A DNA stretch of 64,000 bases from Gossypium raimondii (Eukaryota > Streptophyta > Magnoliopsida > Malvales > Malvaceae): positions 4,913,501 through 4,977,500 of the forward strand of contig NC_068577.1 of the NCBI RefSeq assembly GCF_025698545.1, read 5' to 3'. Of this stretch, positions 1-10,595 are shown one piece after another (position 1 is the first letter of the stretch; each line of letters begins with the position of its first letter). Under the pieces are notes generated by a model that was not told the DNA's origin, made no database searches, and saw only the letters and a program-made list of their open reading frames with translations. A program made the position numbers and the translations under genes.

Positions 1-123
1 GCCAATAAAATAAAAAACAAGAATCAAATTAGTTCAACTCCAAGTCCTTAGTCAAATTTAATTAAACCTCAAGTTCTTTGTTAAAAGAAAAGAATATATA
101 TAAAAAACCAAGAAAACACATAC

Positions 124-924
124 CTAGTTTGATTGGTGCCAACTTTTCGGCAGCCTCCTGTAAATGTATAAGGCAAAGGTTGAAACTTGTAAGAATTTAA
201 ATCCCAAAAATGTAACTGGTCATACAGCAAGTTTACAACCTATTCAAGTATTGCAAGAGCAGAACAAGCAGCCCCTTGTACCAGCTTGTTAGTATCCGAT
301 ATTCTTTGCAGGAAAGCCGTAAGAACCATGTCAAATTGCTCATAGCCTTTTTTATTACCACTATCCCGAATGGATGAAACATGAGAATTCTCAACATAAA
401 ATCCAATGCCAAAGAAACCGATAAAATAAGTTTATTGGCAGTATGTACCAAGAACAACAAATGATTGGTATATGATGCAAACACATAAACTATAGTCGAT
501 CAAAGGGGTTATTAATCATTCATTACTAAATTAGAAAAAGGTATTGACAACCACACAGTATTTAAAGGGAGGCTAATTTTCATTCATACTTGAACAATGT
601 ATTTGCTGAATTGAGAAAGTGTCCAACAAGAAGTACTCCTTATGAGAGTAAACTTATGATCTAAAAGGGGAATTAGAGATGCCACAATCTGCACACAAAC
701 ATATTTAACAACAATGATCAATTTAGGAGCATAACATGATTTAACAAAAACAGATGAATATTTTATATGCATCATTCCATAATCTGTCTCAAAAACTAAA
801 CGAGTACTACCTCAGACAAACGAGGATAAAGACCATTGATGCAACCTCTAGCGGTTACACCAAGAGCCAAAACAGCAGCTTCCTTGTCCTTCCATGCTTC
901 ATCACCAGTAGCAGATAAGTTTGC
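124..924 (-). pseudogene. TRN1: Transportin-1 (importin beta-2) fragment, exons of the central HEAT repeats
   Basis: Four consecutive exon-like blocks on the minus strand match the middle of transportin-1, the karyopherin that imports M9/PY-NLS cargo. They are 924-811 (38 codons, contains [15 protein letters not shown] and GCINGLYP), 688-590 (33 codons, [14 protein letters not shown] and [14 protein letters not shown]), 365-240 (42 codons, KKGYEQFD and LVQGAACSA) and 157-124 (EAAEKLAP). The first, second and fourth have an acceptor AG and donor GT at the places where the family has its exon joins. Signs of decay: the third block lacks an AG at its expected acceptor; its last codon, where the family has Glu before the join, is TAG (242-240); and the fourth block leaves the family sequence after LAP. 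No other TRN1 exons are visible upstream, and the downstream part lies outside the window. Family identity is seen in the peptides; the pseudogene status is inferred from the lesions and missing exons. Confidence 0.82.
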
Positions 925-2169
925 CTGCAAAAATCCGATGAGTCGACATATTTTAGCTAAGATGAACTCATAATGCAAAATACATATCAAACCAACAACA
1001 AAACAGATACAATTTCCTTGATCCAAATTTGACATCGTAAATATATTAAAGAGAAAAATTCTCATGCATGAACTTAAGGCAAGCAAATATACATTTTGAG
1101 TAAGATGTCTCCTATTATCTATTCAACTTGCCAAACATTAGTTTGGCCTGTAATGAAATATTGTATTCATCAAAAGGAAAAATTATATACTACCTGCGGT
1201 TGAAGATCTGGAACAAATTTCAACTTAAATTTTAATATATTTTATTGTTGCACACTGTCTCCAAATAACTTTTAATTTACCCTGATTTAAAATTAAAAAA
1301 AAACTGAAAATATAAAACCTGCCTTTTACAAAAAACATCCCAAAAAGGAGTGGAGGCTTGGGTAATATATGCCTTCAACACCACAGCAGAGAACAGTAGC
1401 CTTGTTAGGCAAAACTAGTTGACTGTTGTTAGTTTTTGATCTGCATCAAAGGTTTTACAATCATTAGAAACATTGAGGTGAAGAATAAAGAATCAGCCAG
1501 AATCCTTAAATAATTTTCAAATACACATAGATATTTTATAAAACAAGTAAATCATACACACTGACATAGACAACTACTGATTCCAAAATAGAACAGACTT
1601 ACTTAGTTTTTGGCTGCCACTTCTCTGAATCTGATAATTCAATACTTTGGTTGTAATCATTATGATAAATGAAAATACTTTTGATATTAAACATTTGTCA
1701 ACAAAAGTATGTTTAATATAATAAACTTCACTTTGAAAGTAGGGCAGTAATAATCAGTGGCCCCCAGAACCTGGAGAAGCAAATATGATTTGATTGGGGA
1801 AATAAAAAATTTGATGGCTGGAAATTTTGCCGCACTCTGCATGCACCCAAACTTTACAACCATCACACCGCACCTAACTCAGTGTAGATAAGGAAGCAAT
1901 AAATTAGTAAAAAATAAAGCTCAAACTGCACCAAGCTAACTAATCGAGTAAAGAAAAGAGTTACAATGTGATCAAGCGAATTCTAGGGTTTTCTTTAAGT
2001 AACTCAATCTAATTCTATTAAACAAATACATTAAATCTAACGTCAAGTTTTGCATAATTCCAGGGTTTTCTTTAAGTGACCATACGAATCAATACAAATG
2101 TAACCTAAAAAACCATCGAATTGGCATTCGTAAGGAAAATTAGATAGCGAAAGCCCAAAAATAAAAAAC

Positions 2170-2268
2170 CTGGCAGAGTTCTCGAAAAACAGAGTCAGCG
2201 ATGGCTTCAGTGAAGGACTGCAGCAAGAACCGAACATGGCTTGAGAGTGTGGAGGAAAGCTCGAGCAT
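2170..2268 (-). pseudogene. Isolated first-exon fragment resembling CCR4-NOT subunit 1
   Basis: A 99-bp open block starts with ATG at 2268 and ends in CAG followed by a GT donor. It encodes 33 residues beginning MLELSSTLSSHVRFLLQS and ending DSVFRELCQ. This closely resembles, from memory, the N-terminus of plant NOT1, the scaffold of the CCR4-NOT deadenylase. The expected next NOT1 exons are not visible in the following 1.2 kb; the next recognisable coding blocks on this strand belong to transportin-1. It may therefore be a captured exon, possibly with its promoter, placed upstream of the TRN1 fragment. The alternative is an unrelated short ORF, but the conserved-looking peptide ending exactly at a splice donor argues against that. 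Confidence 0.55.
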
Positions 2269-2889
2269 GGTGAGTGAAGATAGATTGCGAGTGTTTTTCA
2301 ATGGTAAACGCTAGTAAGAAGATAAAAGCGGAATGGATTAGGGATATGATAGGCTTTGAAGATTAGGGATGTTGAGAGAACCGTCGAGAGAAAAAAAGTG
2401 AGCGCTGAACGTCTGAAAGAGAGAGTGTGTCTGGGTGAACGTCTGAATTGAAACAAAAGCCAATTTTAGGGGGGAAAATGAAATTATTTCGGGGGTGGGG
2501 GGGGGAGTTTTGGGATAAAACCGCGTAAAATGAAATGGCTATATGAAATGGCGCTATTTGTTTAAAGTAAAATTATTTTACTATCAAATAATCTCTCACA
2601 TATCAAATTTCTATTAAAGATTGAGATGTTAATTATGATTTTATATTGTTCATTTTCGATCTAATCTTTATTTTATTAGAGATATTTCTTCCTAACTAAA
2701 ATATAATTATTTTGCTAGATGTTCGATGTGGAATGATTTTAGTTTTTGTATTTTATTTTTATTTGTTATAATTTGGTCCTATATATCTAAAATAGATAGT
2801 TACCTATCTGTCTCAATTTGTTACATTTTTTTATTTATTAATTTTTTTTAAATCTAATATTTAAATATATCAAATGGTTTAAATTAAAT
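2269..2889. other. Non-coding flank with a G-rich run
   Basis: No gene is visible. The first 200 bases could be the 5' leader and promoter of the NOT1-like exon. A nearly pure G run lies at about 2490-2508. The rest is AT-rich. Confidence 0.5.
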
Positions 2890-3179
2890 ATTTTTTAGTC
2901 ATAAACACCGCTAATGTTACCTTTTCCGGCATTTACAGAAGAAACGCCAGTAATAAATTAAATTATTGTAATGAAACGACACTGTTTTGAAAAAATTCTA
3001 AATCATATTAGCGGCGTTTTGGCTATAAACGCCGCCAAAGCTCGCATATTTTACAATTTTTTATATTCAATTATTGTATATTGCATATCAATTTTAAACT
3101 AATAATCTTTACAATTTATTATTTCTCTTTTACAATTATATAAGAACTTATTTAATATATAAATTAAAAAATACTAATT

Positions 3180-3650
3180 AATCTAAACCTTAAACCCTAA
3201 CTCGACCCTGAATCTCTAAACCCTAAATCACTAACTCTTAACCCCAAACCCCAAACCACTAACCTCTAAACCATATTTAATATAGAAATTAAAAAACACT
3301 AATTAATCTAAATCATAAACCCTAACCCGACCCCAAATCCCTAACCCCTAACCCCTAAATATTATTTAGTATATAAATTAAAACACACTATTTAATCTAA
3401 ACCCTAAATCCTAACCTAACACTAAATCTATAAAACCCTAAATCCCAACTCTTAATCTCTAACCCTTAACCCCTAACCCCTAACCCATAAACCTTAAATC
3501 ACAACTCTTAAATCAGAATCCCTAATCCATAATCCCTAATTCCATAATTTATAAACCTTAAAATTGCAACTCTTAAACCAGCCCTAAATCCTAAATTAAC
3601 CATATATACCCTAAACCATATATATTAAACCCTAAACTATAATGATAATT
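3180..3650. repeat. Degenerate telomere-like tract (CCCTAAA-type) inside the CACTA element
   Basis: The stretch is made of imperfect copies of AAACCCTAA, CCCTAACCC and CCCTAAATC separated by ATATAAATTAAAA segments. The match to the plant telomere unit (CCCTAAA) is imperfect and interspersed, so this is interstitial telomere-like satellite and not a telomere. Confidence 0.75.
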
Positions 3651-3919
3651 AAATTAAATATTTTAAAATTAATATTATCGCATCTTTTACAATTATATTT
3701 GAAATTATTTAATATATAAATTAAAATCAATCAATCATGTACACAAAAATTTTAAAATTATTTTAAATGATAGTATTTTAATTTCTTCATTTTTAACAAA
3801 TATGTTTCTATGTTTTTTTATTTTAAATTATTTTTACGTGTCATTATTTCAAATTTATCCATTTTTAACAAATATTCAATTAAAAATAAATTAAATAGTA
3901 AATAGCAGATAAAATGTTT

Positions 3920-4357
3920 TTGTGGCGCTTTTTCAAAAACGCCGTTAAAGCCCTGAGCATTAGCGGCGCTTTTTCAAAAACGCCACTAAAGATCTGAGCA
4001 TTAGCGGCGCTTTTTCAAAAACGCCGCTAAAGATCTAGCATTAGCGGCGCTTTCTCAAAAACGCCGCTAAAGATCTGAGCATTAGCGGCGCTTTCTCAAA
4101 AACGCCGCTAAAGATCTGAGCATTAGTGGCGCTTTTTTTAAAAACGCGGCTAAAGATCTGAAAGGTACAAACCGATGTCGTTGGGCTTAGACTTTTTGCG
4201 GCGTTTTTTGGAAAAACGCCGCTAATGCTAATTTTTAGTGGCGCTTTCCTAGAAACGCCGCTAATGCTCGATCTTTAGCAGCTTTACGTGAAGCGCCGCT
4301 AATGCTCGATTTTTAGTGGCGTTTTTTGTCCAAACGCCGCTAAAAACGCCGCTAAAA
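3920..4357. repeat. Tandem hairpin array (about 40-bp unit) of the CACTA subterminal region
   Basis: Each unit is a near-perfect hairpin: AGCGGCG, a T-rich stretch, then an A-rich stretch and CGCCGCT, joined by a spacer like AAGATCTGAGCATT. Units around 3955-4130 are almost identical; those at 4190-4357 are more variable and tighter. This arrangement could form strong stem-loops in single-stranded DNA or RNA. Confidence 0.85.
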
Positions 4358-4375
4358 GCCTGTTTTGGTGTAGTG

Positions 4376-7300
4376 ATTCTACTAGAATTAGTGCAACTTA
4401 AAAGAAAACATAGAAGCATACTATTTAAATTATATTTGGTAATTGGACGGGTTGAGCTAATTTTGAATTGAGTCACTTTAAATATGTTATTTTTAGGTTT
4501 TATAATTTTTGAGTTTTAAAATTTTTAGATTCGGATTATTTTATAGGTTTAGCTCAGATTATATTTTAGGTCATTTTTAGTTTGGACAATTAGGGTATGG
4601 GTCAATCGGACTTTTTATTCGGGTTTTTATATCGAATGATCTCGAGTTTAGGTCAAGTTAGGTCTTTTTTGGTCATTTCATATTTGAGTCATGTTGGGTA
4701 TGAGCCATTTCAAGTTTGAATAATTTCTGATTTGATTTACTTTCAAGTCGAGTTGAATGAGTTTAAGTTGTTGACTTTTTATAATTAAATAGTGTTAGGT
4801 TAGATTTGAATCCGAGTTTATCAGATCAAATTTTTAAATTTGAGTAAGAACCAACCGAGTTAATTTAACTAAAGAGAAAGAATAAAAGTTATCTAATTAT
4901 CAAACTCGAAACTAATATCAACCCACCTTACTACTATACCCTTAAACCAATCCAGGAATTAATAAAACTAATTTGAATGAGTGAATTTCATCCATTCCCT
5001 AACAGCTCCCACCATCCCCACCAGCCCCTCTTGGAACCATGCAATATTAACATCCCCATTCTACAAGACATCAGCAGTACCACATATAAAAAAGACAAAA
5101 AAATTGTGACTTGTCATTCCTTTATTTCATTACTAGAAATGGTTAGGGATTATGCTATTCGAATTCCGTAATTTGTTAAAAAAATAAATACAGTGATAAA
5201 ATAAGGGGATCTATGGGGGCGACGGGCTGAGGGCCGAACCCTCATGGTACGGACCATACTCACAAGTTGAATCCGTATAGAACTATTATTTTTCTATTTG
5301 ACTTTGATTATTACAATATTTTTTAACCATTAAATAGATGTAGTCGAAACAATTCTTGTATTATTTGTTTTTCAATGTTAGTGAATTTCTCCTCCTTTGC
5401 CCATACTTTTTCTCGAAAATATTTCCAATGTAAAATCTGTATATATATATTTTTTTCCTTATTACCTTGCGATCATTCTACCGCAATTATCAGTGTTTAA
5501 TATAATAGATATGATATTTTTTCCTCAAAGGCAAGCATGCTTATAAAGAAGGTTAAAATTACTACCACCCACTTTATGGTTCATGTTATGTCCCAATTCA
5601 ACATTAATTTCGATTTGCCAATTGATCACATAGATAGAAACAAAACCTTGAAGCACTTGAGGCTATGGTTGAAGCAGAAGCTAGCAAGGTTTCGGTTGTA
5701 CGGCACTGCTCTCTCTTTGATATTAGATCTGCCCATTATTTTCAACGCTCTAATTTCGGTTTTAGTTATTTTATAATATTAAAATTGGAGATTTAATTTC
5801 TTTAATTTGTTCGTCTCTCCACTTTTGTATGGTTATTAGTAGGTCCAAATTGATAGCACTGTTATTTGTTGTCAATTAAATGATGACGTAGAACCTTTTT
5901 TTACTGTTGCTTAATTACTTACTCAAGGTCATATGAAAGTACAGTTAACCATTCAATCGATGATAAATTTATATGTCACCCAGATACTTTAATTTTACTT
6001 TAAAAGAATTTTCACGCCATCCTTTTTTTATTGGTATAACCAATGTATCTTTCATGTCAACTTTACAGTCTATAGAGATTAATTTTTTCGGGGTTTATGG
6101 CAATACCTCCCAACAATATCATCGTTCGAATTTAAGTTTTATCCCTAGATGTCTAATGTGTCTTACCACTCTACTTAATTTTAACAACAATCACCACTCC
6201 TATCAAAATTTTCTATCATTACAAATTTGGGAATATAGGTGTTAAGATTTAAATCTTGGCCATTAATGGTATCAACAAATATTCTTATCATTATCGCTGC
6301 TATTTATTTAGGATAGTAATAACGTGATTAGATGATGTCAAATTAGAATTTAAATTTTAACTGAGATTAAAAACAAAATAGATAAAAGAGAGATAATAGA
6401 GGTAGGTGTAGGCATGAAGCATAGTAGGAGTAAGAGGATGTGCAACTGCATTTATTATTTTGGTCAGTAAAACAAGATTTAATAATGACAACGGTCCACC
6501 ATAAATTCACATATAGATTGGTCATATTAATCTATTTAGATTGTATATATGGTGTAGTCTTTGTTCTCGTGGAGCCCTTGAAATTGCCATCGTGGTGGCC
6601 ATGAATCATGAAATTTTAATATTATATAACAAACATAATGTTGTTGCACCCAATTTGAAGTTTATTTTTATGTATTTTTTTTATTTAATGAAAATAACTA
6701 TTAATCTGATTAATTAATTAATTGGATAAACAAATATTTAGTTTTTGAATTATATTTTTATATTATTATCGATAGGATAAACAAAAATAACATTAAATGT
6801 GTGGAATTATATTTAAATAATTAATAGGGTAAACAAAAATAACAACTAATATCATTATCGATATAATACCATTTTACATTTACATATTAAATACACAAAT
6901 AATTATATTTATCTAATATAAAAATAAATTTAAATGTGTGGAATTAAATCAAAATCAAAAGTTTACGTATAGAATTGAACTGAAATCAAAATTTAATGTA
7001 TATAATTTCACAAAATGAAAATGTATCAAATTGCACATTGAATCAAAATTCATGTATAGCTTTACATTTAATTTTTATATTGTAAGTGTGACAAAATCTA
7101 AGGAAGGTGATTGACCAAATTGTTTGAATTTCATTACTAAATATTTGCATTTGAAGTTTTCTATTATTGTAATATTATTAATTATTTTAATATATTTTAA
7201 TTATATATTAACTGTTTAAATAATATTATTTTAAATTAACTAAACGAAATTAAAATATTTTATTTTAATAAATTAAAAGATAAATACATAAAATCATAAT

Positions 7301-7450
7301 TAATAGAAATTTCACTAGTATTTAAATAAGACAGATATGTTACAGAACTGGTTTTATAACCAGAAAAAAATAAAATTCTCCTGCATGAAAATATATTTGA
7401 AGGAAGATGATAGAAAGGAAGACACAAGTTTGTAAATATATATATATTAT
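4376..7450. other. Long intergenic region, no gene seen
   Basis: The DNA is AT-rich. At 4400-4880 there is a degenerate T/G-rich repeat (gggttgag, gagttta, tcaagtt variants) seen in several other places in the window. Short open frames at 4977-5171, 5537-5776 and 5973-6245 resemble no family I know and lack a coding look. The stretch 6700-7100 repeats an imperfect AT-rich motif around gtgtggaatta. Possible small RNAs cannot be excluded by eye. Confidence 0.5.
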
Positions 7451-7453
7451 AAT

Positions 7454-7865
7454 TCAAGGTTTGGTTTTCTGGGTATAGATGTAATCAATATGAGCTGCAA
7501 GTGTTCTTCTCATCAAGCATTCTTCTTCTTCTACAATTCCCTCGCAGCTATCCTCCAACTCAACCTTCTGATCTGCTTCACCTTCACCCTGAAATAATAT
7601 TTTCAATATAAAAAATAATAAGACCCTTTACTAATTTTTTTAATGATAATTAAGAACAGAAGGTGAAAAGGATTTTAAGTTTTGGAGAAAATTCAATTAA
7701 GTACTGGAATAAGCATACCAGATGTATTTGAGTTATGATTGGAGTATTCTTAGAATGTTGAACTGAAGAATCAGGTTCTGGGCGACCAACAGCAAAGGGA
7801 GAAGATAATATGAAGAAGAGGAGGAACATGGTGATCATGCAAGAGAAGATGACCTTACAATACAT
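7454..7865 (-). CDS. PSK: Phytosulfokine precursor (preproPSK)
   Basis: The gene encodes a secreted precursor of the sulfated pentapeptide hormone phytosulfokine, which is Tyr-sulfated in the Golgi, cleaved in the apoplast and perceived by the LRR kinase PSKR. Exon 1 is 7865-7719 (49 codons) and exon 2 is 7588-7454 (44 codons plus stop); the 130-bp intron has a GT donor and a TTTCAG acceptor, phase 0. The product is 93 residues, normal for the family. Residues 1 to about 27 form a signal peptide with a long hydrophobic core ([17 protein letters not shown]). The C-terminus has the family signature: C-E-G, an acidic run, [19 protein letters not shown], then KTKP. YIYTQ is the mature hormone, and the Asp before it is the subtilase and sulfotransferase recognition residue. 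A TATAAAT box lies on this strand at 7963-7957. It looks intact. Confidence 0.93.
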
Positions 7866-7956
7866 TTTTCTGCTTCTTTTTTATTTTTTGGGGTTGAGAG
7901 GTTTGGCAAATTAAGAGATGGTTGGGAGGTAATGAGTGTGCAAGGTGAGTGGTGCA

Positions 7957-7963
7957 ATTTATA
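7957..7963 (-). promoter_or_regulatory. TATA box of the phytosulfokine gene
   Basis: TATAAAT on the minus strand lies about 90 bp upstream of the ATG at 7865, a normal spacing for a short 5' leader. It is inferred from position and consensus only. Confidence 0.55.
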
Positions 7964-8117
7964 GAGATTGCCAAGATTCGAGGGAAATTATAAATTGTTT
8001 TTTAAATTTATGTATTGAAGATTTTTGGGAGATAATATTTGATGCATACTGATTACATAAGTTTTATGTACCATTAATGAATAATGGATGATTCGTAAAA
8101 TAAAAAAAAAAAACTTG

Positions 8118-8712
8118 AGAAATTATTTTATGCACTCTTCCCACTACATTATTCATAGTCACTTTCCAATTACATAATGACATTTCAACATTTTTTTTTC
8201 ATATTATTGACATATAATTTTGATAATCTTTTTACCTTGAACCTTGAACCTGGAACTTGGAACCTCAAACCCTTAACTCGAGTTTATGATTCAAGGTTTA
8301 GGATTCAAGATTTAAAGTTTAGGGTTTGATGTTCAGAGTTAAGGATTCAAGGTTTAAGGTTTTGGTTTCTTCGAGGTTCAGTGTTCGGTGTTCATGGTTC
8401 GAGGTTTAGGGTTCATGGTTCAAGGTTCGGGTTTGAGATTCGAGATTTGAGTTTAGGGTTTGAGATTTGGGGTTAAAGATTCAAGGTTCAAGGTTTTGGT
8501 TTGGGGTTCGAGGTTCGATGTTCAGGGTTTGAGTTCAAGGTTTAGGGTTCTTGGTTCAAGGTTTGGCTTCGAGATTTGGGTTCAGGATTCGAGGTAAAAA
8601 AATTACCAAATTTATGTATCAGTGACATGGAAAAATTGCCGAAATGTCATTATGTAATTGGAAATGGACCATGAATGATGTAGTGCGAAGGGTCCATAAA
8701 ATAATTTTTCCC
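8118..8712. mobile_element. Long-TIR MITE, MULE-like, with telomere-like core
   Basis: Two terminal arms of about 110 bp are inverted copies of each other, from about 8118-8232 and 8590-8712. Both contain AATTATTTTATG near the tip, then a CTACAT-ATTCAT region, and the block CCAATTACATAATGACATTT. The interior (8236-8590) is a degenerate tandem of 6-8-bp units such as GGTTCAAG, GGTTTAGG and GGTTCGAG. No ORF is present. Long TIRs suggest a non-autonomous Mutator-like element; I could not establish a target duplication in the A-rich flanks. Confidence 0.72.
8236..8590. repeat. Degenerate telomere-like tandem tract (TTTAGGG-related)
   Basis: About 45 imperfect units of the form GGTT(T/C)(A/C)(A/G)G and GGTTCGA fill the interior of the MITE. 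They relate to the G-rich telomere strand but are strongly mutated. Confidence 0.65.
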
Positions 8713-10149
8713 AATAAATTTATTTAAATATAATTCATATTTATAATCATTAAATATTTTTTTGGGTTTTAGATTTCGAATTTATGTTTAAATAAAGTAT
8801 AAATATTTATTTATAATTCCTCTATTTTTTTATGATATAATATCATGTTATTGTTTAATAATATTGCATTAAATATTCATCCTATAAGTAAACGTGACTA
8901 ATGAACCTTGGCTTGACGGTAACAAAGAGGTCTCAAATTTTAGTTTCGAAATTATAATTATTTGAATATGTCGTAATATATATATATATATATATATATA
9001 TTTATTTATTATAATTATCCAAAAGTATGGATTCAAATTACAATTTGCAATTTAATTTTAATTTCTTCTAAAAAATAATTAATAGGGTAGATATTTAATA
9101 AACTAACAAGGTATAAAAAATTATCATTTTATTTTATTTTATAGGGATAAGATGATGAGGCAGTCATTAAAAATGAAGTCACTTGGATTTAATTTTAAAA
9201 TATTTTGTTGAATTTATATCATTATTTGGTTCAATTATTATAAATAGTGCATCAAATTTAAATAATTAAATATTAATAAAATTCAGATAAAAATATAGGA
9301 CCTTAACCCATTCTTAATTAGTTTTAAAATTTTTCCAAAAGTAGCTATAGAAAGTGGAATTTTCTTTTCATTTCTTTTTATAAATACTTGGTACATTAAT
9401 GGGTTTGAATTAAAGGTAATAGTTTTATCAAATTAAAATTATTTATTTATTTAGTTCTTTTAACTCCACAAGTAAAGTTAAGAAACCATCATTTGTTTTA
9501 TTTATTTAGTTTTTAAATTTTTAAATATCAACACATTATAGTTTTAATTCCGCATATGGAGTTGAAAAATTCCATTGCTGTGTATCAAATAAGATATATA
9601 TATGTATATATATTATATAATACTTTATTGATGAGTTGGTTTCATGAATTAAGAGATATGATAGAATTTACACAAATAAATAATCAAAACTAGGCATATA
9701 TAACATGCTTAGGGATTGAATCCATATTTAACGTATAATATTTCCTCTCATCAAATTTGTGATTTCTACACACATATGCGTGTGTTAAGATTTCTAGCAT
9801 AAAGAAATTTTTTGGTACAAAGTCAAGTTGCAAATTAAGAAAAAAAGAATTACATCAACAAAATTTGAACCTTGATCGTTGAGTTATTAATAAGCCATAA
9901 CCGGTGCTCCTTTATTAATATTTATTTATTTGGGTGGAGTATTATTTTCTTTTTCACATGTTTTAGTCATTGGTTAGCTATAAACTAATCATAATTGGTA
10001 ACTTTTAGTAACTCACATGACTTGTTTGTGGCAAAGAGAAGGAGAACTTTTCGCTTATGTTAAAGAGGTCTTTTTTTATACGAGTTTTTACTCATATTTC
10101 TAATTGCATGTTTAAATTTGCACTAATTATTCTTTATTTTATGCATAAT
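8713..10149. other. Intergenic AT-rich DNA, no gene seen
   Basis: It contains a (TA)n microsatellite at about 8975-9001 and a second short one at 9595-9615. No coding stretch or RNA gene is recognised. Confidence 0.5.
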
Positions 10150-10595
10150 GACTCATTTGACCCTCAAACTTTACAAAAAAGGCATTTTAGCCCTCTATTT
10201 AATTTTTCGCCTCTTTTAGCCCTTAAACTTGCGTTGTTTGTCAAATATTCCAAAATGGATGGAAAAATTAACGTCTATTAGCTTTGTTGATGTGGCATCC
10301 ATGTGGCAGTCCACGTGTACGTCACATCAGCAATTAATTAATTTGTTAGATTTTAAAAATATATATTTTTATAATTTTCAGTAATTTTAATAATTGTTAA
10401 TTTTAATTTTAAATTTTAAATTTTATAACAAATTGATTAATTGTTGACGTAACATACACAGGTATGTCACGCTAACAACGTTCGTTCGTTAACTTTTCCA
10501 TCCATTTTGGAGTAATTTGACAAACAACGCAAGTTTAAGGGTTAAAAGAGACGAAAATATTTTAAATGGAATGGTCCAAAATATTATTATATAAC
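10150..10595. mobile_element. MITE with about 110-bp terminal inverted repeats
   Basis: The left arm (about 10160-10275) reads through ccctcaaacttt, tagcccttaaacttgcgttg and ccaaaatggatggaaaaatt. The right arm (about 10490-10590) is its reverse complement: ttttccatccattttgg, acaaacaacgcaagtttaagggtt. The middle has gatgtggc / acgtgtacgtcac motifs and AT-rich filler. No ORF. Outer borders are approximate. Confidence 0.68.

Larger units (their letters stand above)
2890..4375. mobile_element. CACTA (En/Spm-type) DNA transposon, 3' part, non-autonomous
   Basis: The right end at 4358-4375 is the reverse complement of CACTACACCAAAACAGGC, a classic CACTA terminus. Inside it, 3920-4357 holds about ten short palindromes of the type GCGGCG-T-run / A-run-CGCCGC, spaced about 40 bp apart, as expected for the subterminal transposase-binding repeats of this superfamily. 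Related but weaker palindromes occur at 2905-2950 and 3008-3042, marking the other subterminal zone. A matching left CACTA terminus is not visible, so the left end is lost and 2890 is only the first base that looks element-derived. The interior has no transposase ORF. Confidence 0.8.

Noticed and set aside
3180-3650. Chromosome end / true telomere
   Set aside because: The CCCTAAA units are degenerate and interspersed, and genes and repeats continue on both sides.
3920-4357. CRISPR-like array
   Set aside because: The regularly spaced repeats are palindromic CACTA subterminal repeats with near-identical spacers in a plant nuclear genome.
5537-5776. 79-codon open frame
   Set aside because: No recognisable domain, no splice partners and AT-rich composition; a chance frame is more likely.
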